Assembly: GCA_900541185.1 (NCBI GenBank)
Contig: UQIQ01000082.1
Span: 1 to 6,112 of the forward strand
Direction of reading: 5' to 3'
Length of the DNA stretch: 6,112 bases
Source: an uncultured Collinsella sp.
GTDB lineage: Bacteria; Actinomycetota; Coriobacteriia; Coriobacteriales; Coriobacteriaceae
In this document: positions 1 to 6,063 of the stretch, piece after piece
Layout of the letters: each line of letters begins with the position of its first letter
Numbering within the stretch: position 1 is the stretch's first letter
Notes under the pieces: generated by a model
Told to the model about the DNA's origin: nothing
Database searches by the model: none
Seen by the model: the letters and a program-made list of their open reading frames with translations, nothing else
Made by a program: the position numbers and the translations under genes

Positions 1-165
1 ACGGAGAGCACATTAAGTGCTCTCCGGCTCGTGCGGAACTCGCGATCGACCTTATGCCCCGCCCCTCGGGACTAAGGATACATGGTAGAAGGGCGCGTGC
101 TGCAAAATTCATTAGCTGGTGACGCAGCGTAGGCTCATATCGAAGCATCTTCACCACCGTTTAAA
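1..165. other. Contig-edge region, no recognisable gene
   Basis: I recognise no gene in this stretch downstream of metK. A plus-strand frame is open from base 3 to a TGA at 120-122 (39 codons). A minus-strand frame is open from an ATG at 146-148 to the left edge (49 codons). Neither has a clear ribosome binding site or a product I recognise, and open frames of this length are expected by chance at this GC content. Either could still be the end of a gene lying beyond the window. No tRNA cloverleaf or known RNA gene was seen by eye. The only strong structure is the hairpin at 2-26. Confidence 0.5.
2..26. repeat. Perfect 10-bp hairpin at contig edge
   Basis: The arms CGGAGAGCAC (2-11) and GTGCTCTCCG (17-26) are exact reverse complements around a 5-base loop, ATTAA. 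No T-run follows on the plus strand. The minus-strand side lies outside the window, so it could be a terminator reading leftward, but this cannot be confirmed. A strong foldback at a contig end can also be where assembly stopped. Confidence 0.6.
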
Positions 166-168
166 TAA

Positions 169-202
169 AAAAGAAGTACCGGTTGGGGCCGGTACTTCTT
201 TT
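169..202 (-). terminator. Rho-independent terminator of metK, possibly bidirectional
   Basis: A perfect 14-bp stem is formed by 169-182 and 189-202 around a 6-base loop (183-188). Read on the minus strand, the hairpin runs into a T-rich tail (the complement of 161-172). It begins about 36 bases after the metK stop codon, the expected place for its terminator. On the plus strand the tail is weaker (TTTT, then TTGTTTTT at 209-216), so it may also stop rightward transcription from a gene left of the window. Confidence 0.9.
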
Positions 203-238
203 GGTGCGTTGTTTTTGGCTGTAGCTTTTCGGGTTAGC

Positions 239-1519
239 TTACAGGCCGCAGGCTGCTTTGAGTTCTTCGACTCGGTCGGTCTTCTCCCAGGTGAAGTCGG
301 CGTCTTCTCGGCCAAAGTGACCGTAGGCTGCCGTCTTTTCGTAGATGGGGCGACGCAGGTCTAGGTCGCGGATGATGGCGCCCGGGCGCAGGTCGAAGGT
401 CTTCTCGACGGCTTCAACGATCTTGTCCTCGGCAACATGCGCGGTACCGAAGGTGTCGACCATGATTGAGAGGGGCTTGGACACGCCAATGGCGTAGGCC
501 AGCTCGACTTCGCAGCGGTCGGCAAGGCCGGCGGCGACCACGTTCTTGGCGACCCAGCGAGCGGCGTACGCGGCGGAGCGGTCGACCTTGGTGCAGTCCT
601 TGCCGCTAAAGGCACCACCGCCGTGACGGCCGTAGCCGCCATAGGTGTCGACGATGATCTTGCGGCCGGTCAGACCCGTGTCGCCCATGGGGCCGCCCAC
701 GACAAAGCGGCCGGTGGGGTTCACATAGATATCGGCGCCATCCCACGGCATGTTCTCGGCAGCCATGACGGGAGCGATTACATGCTCGACGAGGTCGGCC
801 TTGATCTTACCCATGTCCTCGATCTCGGCGGCGTGCTGCGTGGAGATGACGATGGTCGTGACCTCGACGGGCTTGCCGTCCTCGTAGCGTACGGTGACCT
901 GGGTCTTGCCGTCGGGGCGCAGATAGGCGAGGGTACCGTCGTGACGCACGGCGGCCAGACGCTCGGCCAGGCGGCTAGCCAGGTAGTGTGGCATGGGCAT
1001 GAGGGTCTTGGTCTCGTTGGAGGCATAACCGAACATCATGCCCTGGTCGCCGGCGCCGATCAGGGCGATCGGGTCGGTGGTAGCGCCGGTCTGGGTCTCG
1101 AAGGACTCGTCGACGCCCTGGGCGATATCGGGCGACTGCTCGTGGATGAGGCTCATAACGCCGCAGGTGTCGCAGTCAAAACCGAACTTGGCACGGTTGT
1201 AGCCAATGCGGCGGATAACGCCGCGGGCGATTTCCTGTACGTCGACGTAGGCCTGGGTGCGAATCTCGCCGGCGACGATGACGGTGCCAGTGGTCACGAG
1301 GGTTTCGCAAGCGCAGCGGACGTTCTCCACGTTGGCAGGCACGCCGTTGGGGGCGATGTAGCCCTGCTCCTGGAGCTCTATTTCTTTGGCGAGGATTGCG
1401 TCGAGGACGGCGTCGCTGATCTGGTCAGCGATCTTATCTGGGTGACCTTCGGTCACCGACTCCGACGTAAAAACAAAGGACCCGTGTTGGGGCGGGATGG
1501 AACGAAGTTCTTCTGACAT
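239..1519 (-). CDS. metK: S-adenosylmethionine synthetase (methionine adenosyltransferase)
   Basis: MetK is a cytosolic enzyme that makes S-adenosylmethionine from ATP and L-methionine, releasing phosphate and pyrophosphate. SAM is the main methyl donor for RNA, DNA and small-molecule methylation. The 426-residue product shows the family signatures in order: GHPDKIADQISDAVLDA near residues 25-41 (His26, Asp28 and Lys29 are the conserved ATP/methionine-site positions), GAGDQGMMFGY at 155-165 (nucleotide-binding hexapeptide GAGDQG), and GGGAFSGKD at 300-308 (the P-loop-like signature). It is somewhat longer than the usual 380-400 residues; part of the extra length is a loop around residues 45-66. 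The ATG at 1517-1519 is preceded by GAAAGGA with a 5-base gap. The gene stands alone, is divergent from gltX, and has its own promoter candidate and terminator. I see no truncation or missing catalytic motif. Confidence 0.98.
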   Translation of the reverse strand: MSEELRSIPPQHGSFVFTSESVTEGHPDKIADQISDAVLDAILAKEIELQEQGYIAPNGVPANVENVRCACETLVTTGTVIVAGEIRTQAYVDVQEIARGVIRRIGYNRAKFGFDCDTCGVMSLIHEQSPDIAQGVDESFETQTGATTDPIALIGAGDQGMMFGYASNETKTLMPMPHYLASRLAERLAAVRHDGTLAYLRPDGKTQVTVRYEDGKPVEVTTIVISTQHAAEIEDMGKIKADLVEHVIAPVMAAENMPWDGADIYVNPTGRFVVGGPMGDTGLTGRKIIVDTYGGYGRHGGGAFSGKDCTKVDRSAAYAARWVAKNVVAAGLADRCEVELAYAIGVSKPLSIMVDTFGTAHVAEDKIVEAVEKTFDLRPGAIIRDLDLRRPIYEKTAAYGHFGREDADFTWEKTDRVEELKAACGL

Positions 1520-1524
1520 GATTG

Positions 1525-1531
1525 TCCTTTC
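1525..1531 (-). promoter_or_regulatory. metK ribosome binding site
   Basis: GAAAGGA on the minus strand lies 5 bases before the metK ATG. The same heptamer with the same gap precedes def, which supports both chosen starts. Confidence 0.85.
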
Positions 1532-1541
1532 AAAAACGTGT

Positions 1542-1568
1542 CCCGGCGACCGTTACCATTCCGCCGGG
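1542..1568 (-). promoter_or_regulatory. GC-rich hairpin in the metK leader
   Basis: A 7-bp all-G/C stem (1542-1548 with 1562-1568) closes a 13-base loop inside the predicted 5' leader of metK mRNA, about 10 bases before the Shine-Dalgarno sequence. The leader start (GTGCCC on the minus strand) could alternatively pair with GGGACAC at the 3' side of the hairpin, leaving one bulged base. By eye it does not match the layout of a SAM-I/SAM-IV riboswitch, and the leader of about 60 bases is too short for those classes. The structure is seen; a regulatory role is inference. Confidence 0.4.
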
Positions 1569-1586
1569 CTCTCTATGCAAGGGCAC

Positions 1587-1592
1587 ATCATA
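1587..1592 (-). promoter_or_regulatory. Candidate metK -10 element
   Basis: TATGAT on the minus strand matches the sigma-70-type -10 consensus at 5 of 6 positions. It predicts a transcription start near 1580 and a leader of about 60 bases. No convincing -35 hexamer lies 16-18 bases upstream, so the call rests on the -10 and its position. Confidence 0.45.
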
Positions 1593-1625
1593 GCGCGTAA
1601 ATCAAACATTCACACCCTTTCCGCA

Positions 1626-1715
1626 CCTACTCATTGGGGACAGGCTTAAATGACCAGCCTTAAACTAAGAACGTCTCCAACGGCTGGTCATTTATGTCTG
1701 TCCCCAATGAGTAGG
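1626..1715. repeat. 34-bp imperfect inverted repeat (REP/MITE-like) between divergent promoters
   Basis: The left arm (1626-1659) and right arm (1682-1715) are reverse complements over 34 bp with two mismatches (1644 and 1646 against their partners), around a 22-base loop (1660-1681). Each arm contains CATTGGGGACAG and TAAATGACCAGCC or their complement. The element occupies the space between the candidate metK and gltX promoters and has no coding capacity. Long near-perfect palindromes of this kind in intergenic DNA are typical of REP elements mobilised by RAYT transposases, or of MITEs. The copy number in the genome cannot be seen here. A simple bidirectional terminator is less likely, because no T-run follows either arm. 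Confidence 0.85.
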
Positions 1716-1750
1716 CCGGTGCCCTTTGTGCGGAGGTTGCTTTGATGCTT

Positions 1751-1756
1751 TATACT
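1751..1756 (+). promoter_or_regulatory. Candidate gltX -10 element
   Basis: TATACT matches the -10 consensus at 5 of 6 positions and predicts a start near G1763 with a 34-base leader. The expected -35 window (about 1727-1734) has no good match. If the element is correct, the GTG at 1758 lies before the transcript start and cannot be the gltX start codon. Confidence 0.5.
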
Positions 1757-1784
1757 GGTGCGGTTAGACATCCATCCTGCAATC

Positions 1785-1790
1785 GAGGAG
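1785..1790 (+). promoter_or_regulatory. gltX ribosome binding site (decides start)
   Basis: GAGGAG with a 6-base gap precedes the ATG at 1797. This favours that ATG over the in-frame GTG at 1758, which has no Shine-Dalgarno sequence before it. Confidence 0.9.
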
Positions 1791-1796
1791 ATTTCC

Positions 1797-3272
1797 ATGG
1801 CATCAGACGTTCGCGTCCGCTTTGCACCCTCACCGACGGGCAAGCTGCACATTGGCGGCGCCCGCACCGCTATCTATAACTGGGCTTTCGCCCGTGCTAA
1901 CGGCGGCACGTTCATCCTGCGCATCGACGACACCGACCCCACCCGCTCCACCGACGAGAACACGCAGATCATCCTGCGCGCCATGCGTTGGCTGGGCCTG
2001 GACTGGGACGAGGGTCCCGAGGTGGGCGGCGATTTTGGCCCCTACGCCCAGACCGAGCGCCTGGACCTGTACAAGCAGGCCGCTCAGAAGCTTTGGGACG
2101 AGGGCAAGGCCTATCCCTGCTTCTGCACCAAGGAGCAGCTCGACGCCGACCGCAAGGCCGCGCAGGAGCGCAAGGACCCCTTCCAGGGCTATCAGCGCCG
2201 TTGCCGCGATCTTGATCCCGAGGAGGCCCGCCGCCGCATCGAGGCCGGGGAGTCCTACGTCCTGCGCATCAAGGTGCCCGAGGACCGCGGCGACGTCGTC
2301 ATCCACGACGCCGTCCACGGAGAGGTGACCTTCGACGCCAAGGAGCTCGACGACTTTGTCATCTTCCGCTCCGACGGTACGCCCACGTATAACTTCGCGA
2401 CCGTCGTCGACGACGCCATGATGAAGATCACCCACGTCATCCGCGGCGACGACCACCTGTCCAACACCCCGCGTCAGGTCATGGTCTACGAGGCCCTCGG
2501 CGCTCCCGTGCCCACGTTCGCTCACATCTCCATGATCCTGGGCGCCGACGGCAAAAAGCTCTCCAAGCGCCACGGCGCCACCTCGGTGGAGGAGTACCGC
2601 GACGCCGGCTACCTGTCCGACGCCTTTGTCAACTACCTGGCGCTGCTCGGCTGGTCGCTCGACGGCGAAACCACGATCATCCCGCGCGATGTCCTGGCCA
2701 GCAAGTTCTCGCTCGACCGCATCTCCAAGAACCCGGCGACCTTCGACCCCAAGAAGCTCGACTGGGTCAACGCCGAGTACATCAATGGCATGTCCGATGC
2801 TCAGTTTGCCGACGAGATCATGGTTCCCGAGCTGCACGAGGCGGGTCTCATCGAGGGTAATGTCGAGTACGGCGAGGATTGGATCGACGCGCTTGCCGCC
2901 ATCGTTAAGCCGCGCACCAAGATGCCGGCCGACGCCGTGACCGTCGCCGCTCCCATCTTCGCTACGGCCGAGACGCTCGAGTATGACGAGAAGTCCGTCA
3001 ACAAGGGCCTGGCCAAGGAGGGCATGGGTGCCATTCTGGATGCCGCCAAGGGCGCGCTCGAGGGCGTGGACGAGTGGACGGCTGCCAACATCGACGCCGC
3101 GCTTGAGCCGCTGCCCGAGCAGATGGACCTCAAGAAGCGCGTGGTGTTCCAGGCCGTGCGCGTCGCCGTTTGCGGCAACATGGTGAGCCCTCCGCTGGGC
3201 GAGACAATGGCGCTCGTCGGCCGCGACGACTGCCTGGCGCGTATCGACCGCGCCCGCACGATGGCGCTGTAG
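1797..3272 (+). CDS. gltX: Glutamyl-tRNA synthetase
   Basis: GluRS is a class I aminoacyl-tRNA synthetase that charges tRNA-Glu with glutamate using ATP, in the cytosol. The product is 491 residues from the ATG at 1797, normal for the family. An in-frame GTG at 1758 would add 13 residues, but it lacks a ribosome binding site and the family start (VRVRFAPSPTGKLHIGG) fits the later ATG. Motifs: the HIGH-type signature HIGG at 18-21 within FAPSPTG...HIGGARTA, and the KMSKS-type signature KLSKR at 254-258 followed by HG. A zinc-type segment has CFC at 108-110 and Cys136. The C-terminal third is the helical anticodon-binding region. Many bacteria without GlnRS use a non-discriminating GluRS plus the GatCAB amidotransferase; the sequence alone does not tell me which type this is. 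It is divergent from metK and ends at its own terminator. Confidence 0.98.
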   Translation: MASDVRVRFAPSPTGKLHIGGARTAIYNWAFARANGGTFILRIDDTDPTRSTDENTQIILRAMRWLGLDWDEGPEVGGDFGPYAQTERLDLYKQAAQKLWDEGKAYPCFCTKEQLDADRKAAQERKDPFQGYQRRCRDLDPEEARRRIEAGESYVLRIKVPEDRGDVVIHDAVHGEVTFDAKELDDFVIFRSDGTPTYNFATVVDDAMMKITHVIRGDDHLSNTPRQVMVYEALGAPVPTFAHISMILGADGKKLSKRHGATSVEEYRDAGYLSDAFVNYLALLGWSLDGETTIIPRDVLASKFSLDRISKNPATFDPKKLDWVNAEYINGMSDAQFADEIMVPELHEAGLIEGNVEYGEDWIDALAAIVKPRTKMPADAVTVAAPIFATAETLEYDEKSVNKGLAKEGMGAILDAAKGALEGVDEWTAANIDAALEPLPEQMDLKKRVVFQAVRVAVCGNMVSPPLGETMALVGRDDCLARIDRARTMAL

Positions 3273-3295
3273 CAGCCGCGTAAACGCACGTATCC

Positions 3296-3328
3296 GAGCC
3301 CCGTTCACCCGAGCGGGGCTCTTATTTC
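3296..3328 (+). terminator. Rho-independent terminator of gltX
   Basis: GAGCCCCG (3296-3303) pairs with CGGGGCTC (3314-3321), and a T-G wobble extends the stem by one pair. The interrupted T-rich tail TTATTT follows. The hairpin begins 23 bases after the gltX stop. The tail is imperfect, so some read-through into priA is possible. Confidence 0.8.
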
Positions 3329-3345
3329 TGTAGACGAATGGGATG

Positions 3346-3350
3346 GGAGG
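3346..3350 (+). promoter_or_regulatory. priA ribosome binding site (decides start)
   Basis: GGAGG lies 10 bases before the ATG at 3361, slightly long spacing but acceptable. The alternative in-frame ATG at 3343 has no Shine-Dalgarno sequence before it. I see no convincing promoter in the 88 bases between gltX and priA. Confidence 0.65.
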
Positions 3351-3360
3351 TGCTGGGGCC

Positions 3361-5814
3361 ATGGCCGAGCAACTGTCGCTGTTTGGTTCGCCGGAACCGG
3401 AGCAGGCTCCGGCCACGCCCGAGCCTGCTGTTGCCCCGGCCAAGTCCGAGCCTGTACCTGAGCCCATCGCCGCCTACGCGAGCGTAGTCCTGGACATTCC
3501 GACGCGTGCGCTGTCCGAGCCATTCGCCTACGGCATCCCGCGGTCACTCGCCAACGATGTCCAGATCGGCTCCACCGTCCTAGTTCATTTTGGCAATCGT
3601 GCGGCCGCGGGCTACATCGTCGACATCGCGCCCAAGTTGGCCGGTCTGCAAGGTGACGACGCTCTCGATCCTGCGCGCATCAAGCCCGTCGAGGCGATTC
3701 TCAGCAAACCACTCTTTACCGCCGAGGCTGCCCGTATCGCACGCTGGATGAGCCGCGAGTATGTCGCGACGCTTTCCGAGTGCCTGCGCCTGTTCTTGCC
3801 CCCGGGCGGCAGTTCGCGTGTGGTCAAGGGCGATGACGGCGTGTGGACCGTTGAGCGCCCTGCCGTTAAACCCATCCAAAACCGCTGGGTCATGCTCACG
3901 CCCGAGGGTTTCGACTACACGCCGCCAAAGACCGCGGTCCGTCAGCGTCAGCTCATCGAGGCGCTCCAGTGCGGCCCGGTCACGACGCGCGACCTCAACC
4001 TGCTCTATAACAGTATGTCGGCGACCATCAAGGCGCTCGAAAAACGCGGCGTCGTGGTGGTGGAGGAGCGCCGTGCGTGGCGTGGCTGCAGCGAGCAGAC
4101 CACGCTGTCCTCGGCAAGCGGCAAGGCGCCGGTCTCCCTTACCAACGGCCAGCAACAGGCGCTCGCGCAGATTGAGCGCGCCCGTCTGGACGCTCATGGC
4201 GACGTGGTGCTGGTCGACGGCGTCACCGGCTCCGGCAAAACCGAGGTCTACCTCTCGGCGATTGAGCGCGTGCTGGCGACCGGCCGTTCGGCCTGCGTGC
4301 TCGTGCCCGAGATCTCGCTTACGGTCCAGACCGTCGGCCGCTTCCGTTCGCGCTTTGGCGAGACGGTCGCCGTGTTCCATTCGCGCCTTTCGGCCGGCGA
4401 GCGTCTGGACCAGTGGGATATGGTCGCCAGCGGTGCGGCCCGCGTGGTAGTCGGCGCCCGCTCGGCGCTCTTTTGCCCGCTCAGCGACCTTGGTCTCATC
4501 ATCATCGACGAGGAGCACGAGACCAGCTACAAGCAGGGCTCTAGTCCGCGCTACCATGCGCGCGGGGTGGCGGCCGAGATGGCGCGGCGCTACCGCTGCC
4601 CGCTCGTGTTGGGCTCCGCCACGCCTTCTGCCGAGGCCCTCGACCGCTGTCGCCGCGGTACGTACAACAGCGCCACCTGGACGCGCGTCGAGATGCCCGA
4701 GCGCCCGGGACACGCTGTACTGCCTACGGTTCGAATCGCAGACCTGCGCCGTGAGTTTTCTCACGGCAGCCGCTCCATGTTCTCAAAACCGTTGATGGAA
4801 GGCTTGGAACGCGTGGTCGAGCGCCGCGAAAAGGCCGTGCTGTTGCACAACCGCCGTGGCTTTGCGCCGTTCTTGATGTGCCGCGAGTGCGGATGCGTCC
4901 CCACCTGCAATCACTGCTCCACCGCGCTTACGTATCACGAGCGCACGCACACGCTGCAGTGTCACACATGCGGTTCGTCTTGGCGCGTGCAGCCGTATCC
5001 CGCGCCCACGAGCCGTTGCCCCAAATGTGGCAGTCGCTACCTAGCAAAAATGGGTCTGGGCACTCAGCAGATCGAGGACGCACTGCACCAGATGCTTCCT
5101 GAGGATGTCGCCATTATTCGCATGGATGCCGATTCCACGCGCGGCAAGGATGCGCACAAAAAGCTGCTCGAGCAATTCGATGCGGCCGATTGCGCCGTTT
5201 TGCTGGGCACCCAAATGATCGCAAAGGGTCTCGACTTTCCCGAGGTCACGCTCGTGGGCGTGGTCAATGCCGACTTCGCCCTCAAGCTGCCGGACTTCCG
5301 CGCAGGGGAGCGCGCCTACGACCTGCTGGAACAGGTGGCGGGCCGTGCCGGTCGCGGCGATCGTCCCGGCGAGGTGATCATCCAGACCTACCTGCCCGAT
5401 GACCCGGTAATTCGCGCCGTCGCTGAGCACGACCGTTCGATCTTTACCGACTACGACCTGGACCAGCGCCGCGACGCGCTGTACCCGCCGTTTGTTCGCT
5501 TGGTCAACATCTTGGTGTGGTCGGCGAACCGAGACGACGCGCAGGACTACATCGGGCGCATTGCAAAGCTTCTTAAGCGCCGCTGGCATGCCGCCGCGCC
5601 CGACTTTTTGCGGGCGGGCAGCGCGGTGCCGCAGGTGCTGGGCCCGGCTTCGTGTGTAATCGAGAGAGCCAAGGACCGTTACCGCTTCCATCTGCTTGTG
5701 AAGTCGCCCGTGGGGTACCATGTCTCTGATGATATCGACGCCTGCCTCAAAGAGGTGGGCTCTGTGCGCGGCGTGAGCGTGAGCGTTGACGTCGATGCCT
5801 ATGATTTGATGTAA
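3361..5814 (+). CDS. priA: Primosomal protein N' (replication restart helicase PriA)
   Basis: PriA is a superfamily 2, 3'-to-5' DNA helicase that recognises abandoned replication forks and D-loops and starts reloading of the replicative helicase. The product is 817 residues from the ATG at 3361 (823 from the weaker ATG at 3343). The DNA-binding domain begins near residue 39 (ASVVLDIPTRALSEPFAYGIP) and a winged-helix region lies near 194-245. Helicase motifs: Walker A GVTGSGKT at 287-294 (Lys293), DEEH at 383-386, GSATPS at 418-423, GTQMIAKGLDFP at 616-627 and QVAGRAGR at 658-665. The eight cysteines of the two zinc sites are present as pairs 507/510, 516/519, 534/537 and 553/556, plus an extra Cys512. 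The unusual part is residues 1-38: QLSLF at 4-8 matches the sliding-clamp-binding consensus, followed by a Pro/Ala/Glu-rich, probably disordered linker that the Escherichia coli and Bacillus subtilis proteins lack. All core motifs look intact. def follows after 18 bases. Confidence 0.97.
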   Translation: MAEQLSLFGSPEPEQAPATPEPAVAPAKSEPVPEPIAAYASVVLDIPTRALSEPFAYGIPRSLANDVQIGSTVLVHFGNRAAAGYIVDIAPKLAGLQGDDALDPARIKPVEAILSKPLFTAEAARIARWMSREYVATLSECLRLFLPPGGSSRVVKGDDGVWTVERPAVKPIQNRWVMLTPEGFDYTPPKTAVRQRQLIEALQCGPVTTRDLNLLYNSMSATIKALEKRGVVVVEERRAWRGCSEQTTLSSASGKAPVSLTNGQQQALAQIERARLDAHGDVVLVDGVTGSGKTEVYLSAIERVLATGRSACVLVPEISLTVQTVGRFRSRFGETVAVFHSRLSAGERLDQWDMVASGAARVVVGARSALFCPLSDLGLIIIDEEHETSYKQGSSPRYHARGVAAEMARRYRCPLVLGSATPSAEALDRCRRGTYNSATWTRVEMPERPGHAVLPTVRIADLRREFSHGSRSMFSKPLMEGLERVVERREKAVLLHNRRGFAPFLMCRECGCVPTCNHCSTALTYHERTHTLQCHTCGSSWRVQPYPAPTSRCPKCGSRYLAKMGLGTQQIEDALHQMLPEDVAIIRMDADSTRGKDAHKKLLEQFDAADCAVLLGTQMIAKGLDFPEVTLVGVVNADFALKLPDFRAGERAYDLLEQVAGRAGRGDRPGEVIIQTYLPDDPVIRAVAEHDRSIFTDYDLDQRRDALYPPFVRLVNILVWSANRDDAQDYIGRIAKLLKRRWHAAAPDFLRAGSAVPQVLGPASCVIERAKDRYRFHLLVKSPVGYHVSDDIDACLKEVGSVRGVSVSVDVDAYDLM

Positions 5815-5820
5815 CAACCC

Positions 5821-5827
5821 GAAAGGA
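5821..5827 (+). promoter_or_regulatory. def ribosome binding site (decides start)
   Basis: GAAAGGA lies 5 bases before the ATG at 5833. The in-frame ATG at 5827 overlaps this site and so is an unlikely start. Confidence 0.8.
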
Positions 5828-5832
5828 TGGCC

Positions 5833-6063
5833 ATGGAAGCCAACGGAATCGTACTTTCGCCCGACCCTCGTCTGCGTCAGGAGTGCGCCGTCATCGAGGA
5901 GATCACCCCGGCGATCGAGGCACTTGCCGAGAAGATGAAGAAGATGATGTTCGAGAACGGCGGCTGCGGCCTGGCTGCCCCGCAGATCGGCGAGCTCATT
6001 CAGCTCGTCACCATTGACTGCGACTACAGTGACAAGAACGACTATGACCCGTACGTGCTCGTC
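5833..6063 (+). CDS. def: Peptide deformylase, 5' part only (cut by contig end)
   Basis: Peptide deformylase is a metalloenzyme that removes the formyl group from the N-terminal formyl-methionine of new proteins at the ribosome. Only the first 77 codons are genomic. They show the family's N-terminal PDPRLR (residues 10-15, with Ser9 before it) and motif I, GCGLAAPQ, at 44-51, where the usual residue after the first Gly is Val or Ile and here is Cys45. The Gln of this motif belongs to the active site. Motif II (EGCLS) and motif III (HExxH), which carry the metal ligands, lie beyond the break. The reading frame stays open through the adapter bases that follow, so an automatic call would add about 16 false residues (LSLIHISEP...). 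The start at 5833 is chosen from the GAAAGGA site. The gene begins 18 bases after the priA stop and is very likely cotranscribed with it; fmt commonly follows def in this cluster. Confidence 0.92.

Noticed and set aside
3..148. Edge frames (plus 3-122, minus 148-1) as gene remnants
   Set aside because: They are too short to be significant at this GC content, without recognisable residues or ribosome binding sites; kept only as a note in the edge region.
119..364. 81-codon plus-strand open frame at the metK 3' end
   Set aside because: It reads through the metK terminator hairpin and antisense through the metK C-terminus, and has no ribosome binding site.
623..1516. 297-codon plus-strand open frame antisense to metK
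   Set aside because: metK is certain on the other strand. The product is a Gly/Val/Asp/Ala-rich mirror of its codons with no domain.
1626..1715. Palindrome read as a terminator for metK or gltX neighbours
   Set aside because: Both genes are transcribed away from it, and no T-run follows either arm.
1758..1796. GTG at 1758 as the gltX start
   Set aside because: It lies just after the -10 candidate and before the predicted transcript start, has no Shine-Dalgarno sequence, and adds 13 residues absent from the family.
1830..3467. 545-codon minus-strand open frame antisense to gltX
   Set aside because: It is a shadow of gltX caused by strong third-position GC bias. It has a low-complexity Gly/Val/Ala/Asp-rich product, no recognisable domain and runs across the gltX terminator.
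3580..4764. 394-codon minus-strand open frame antisense to priA
   Set aside because: It covers essential PriA helicase motifs encoded on the other strand, and its Arg/Ala/Leu-rich product shows no family features.
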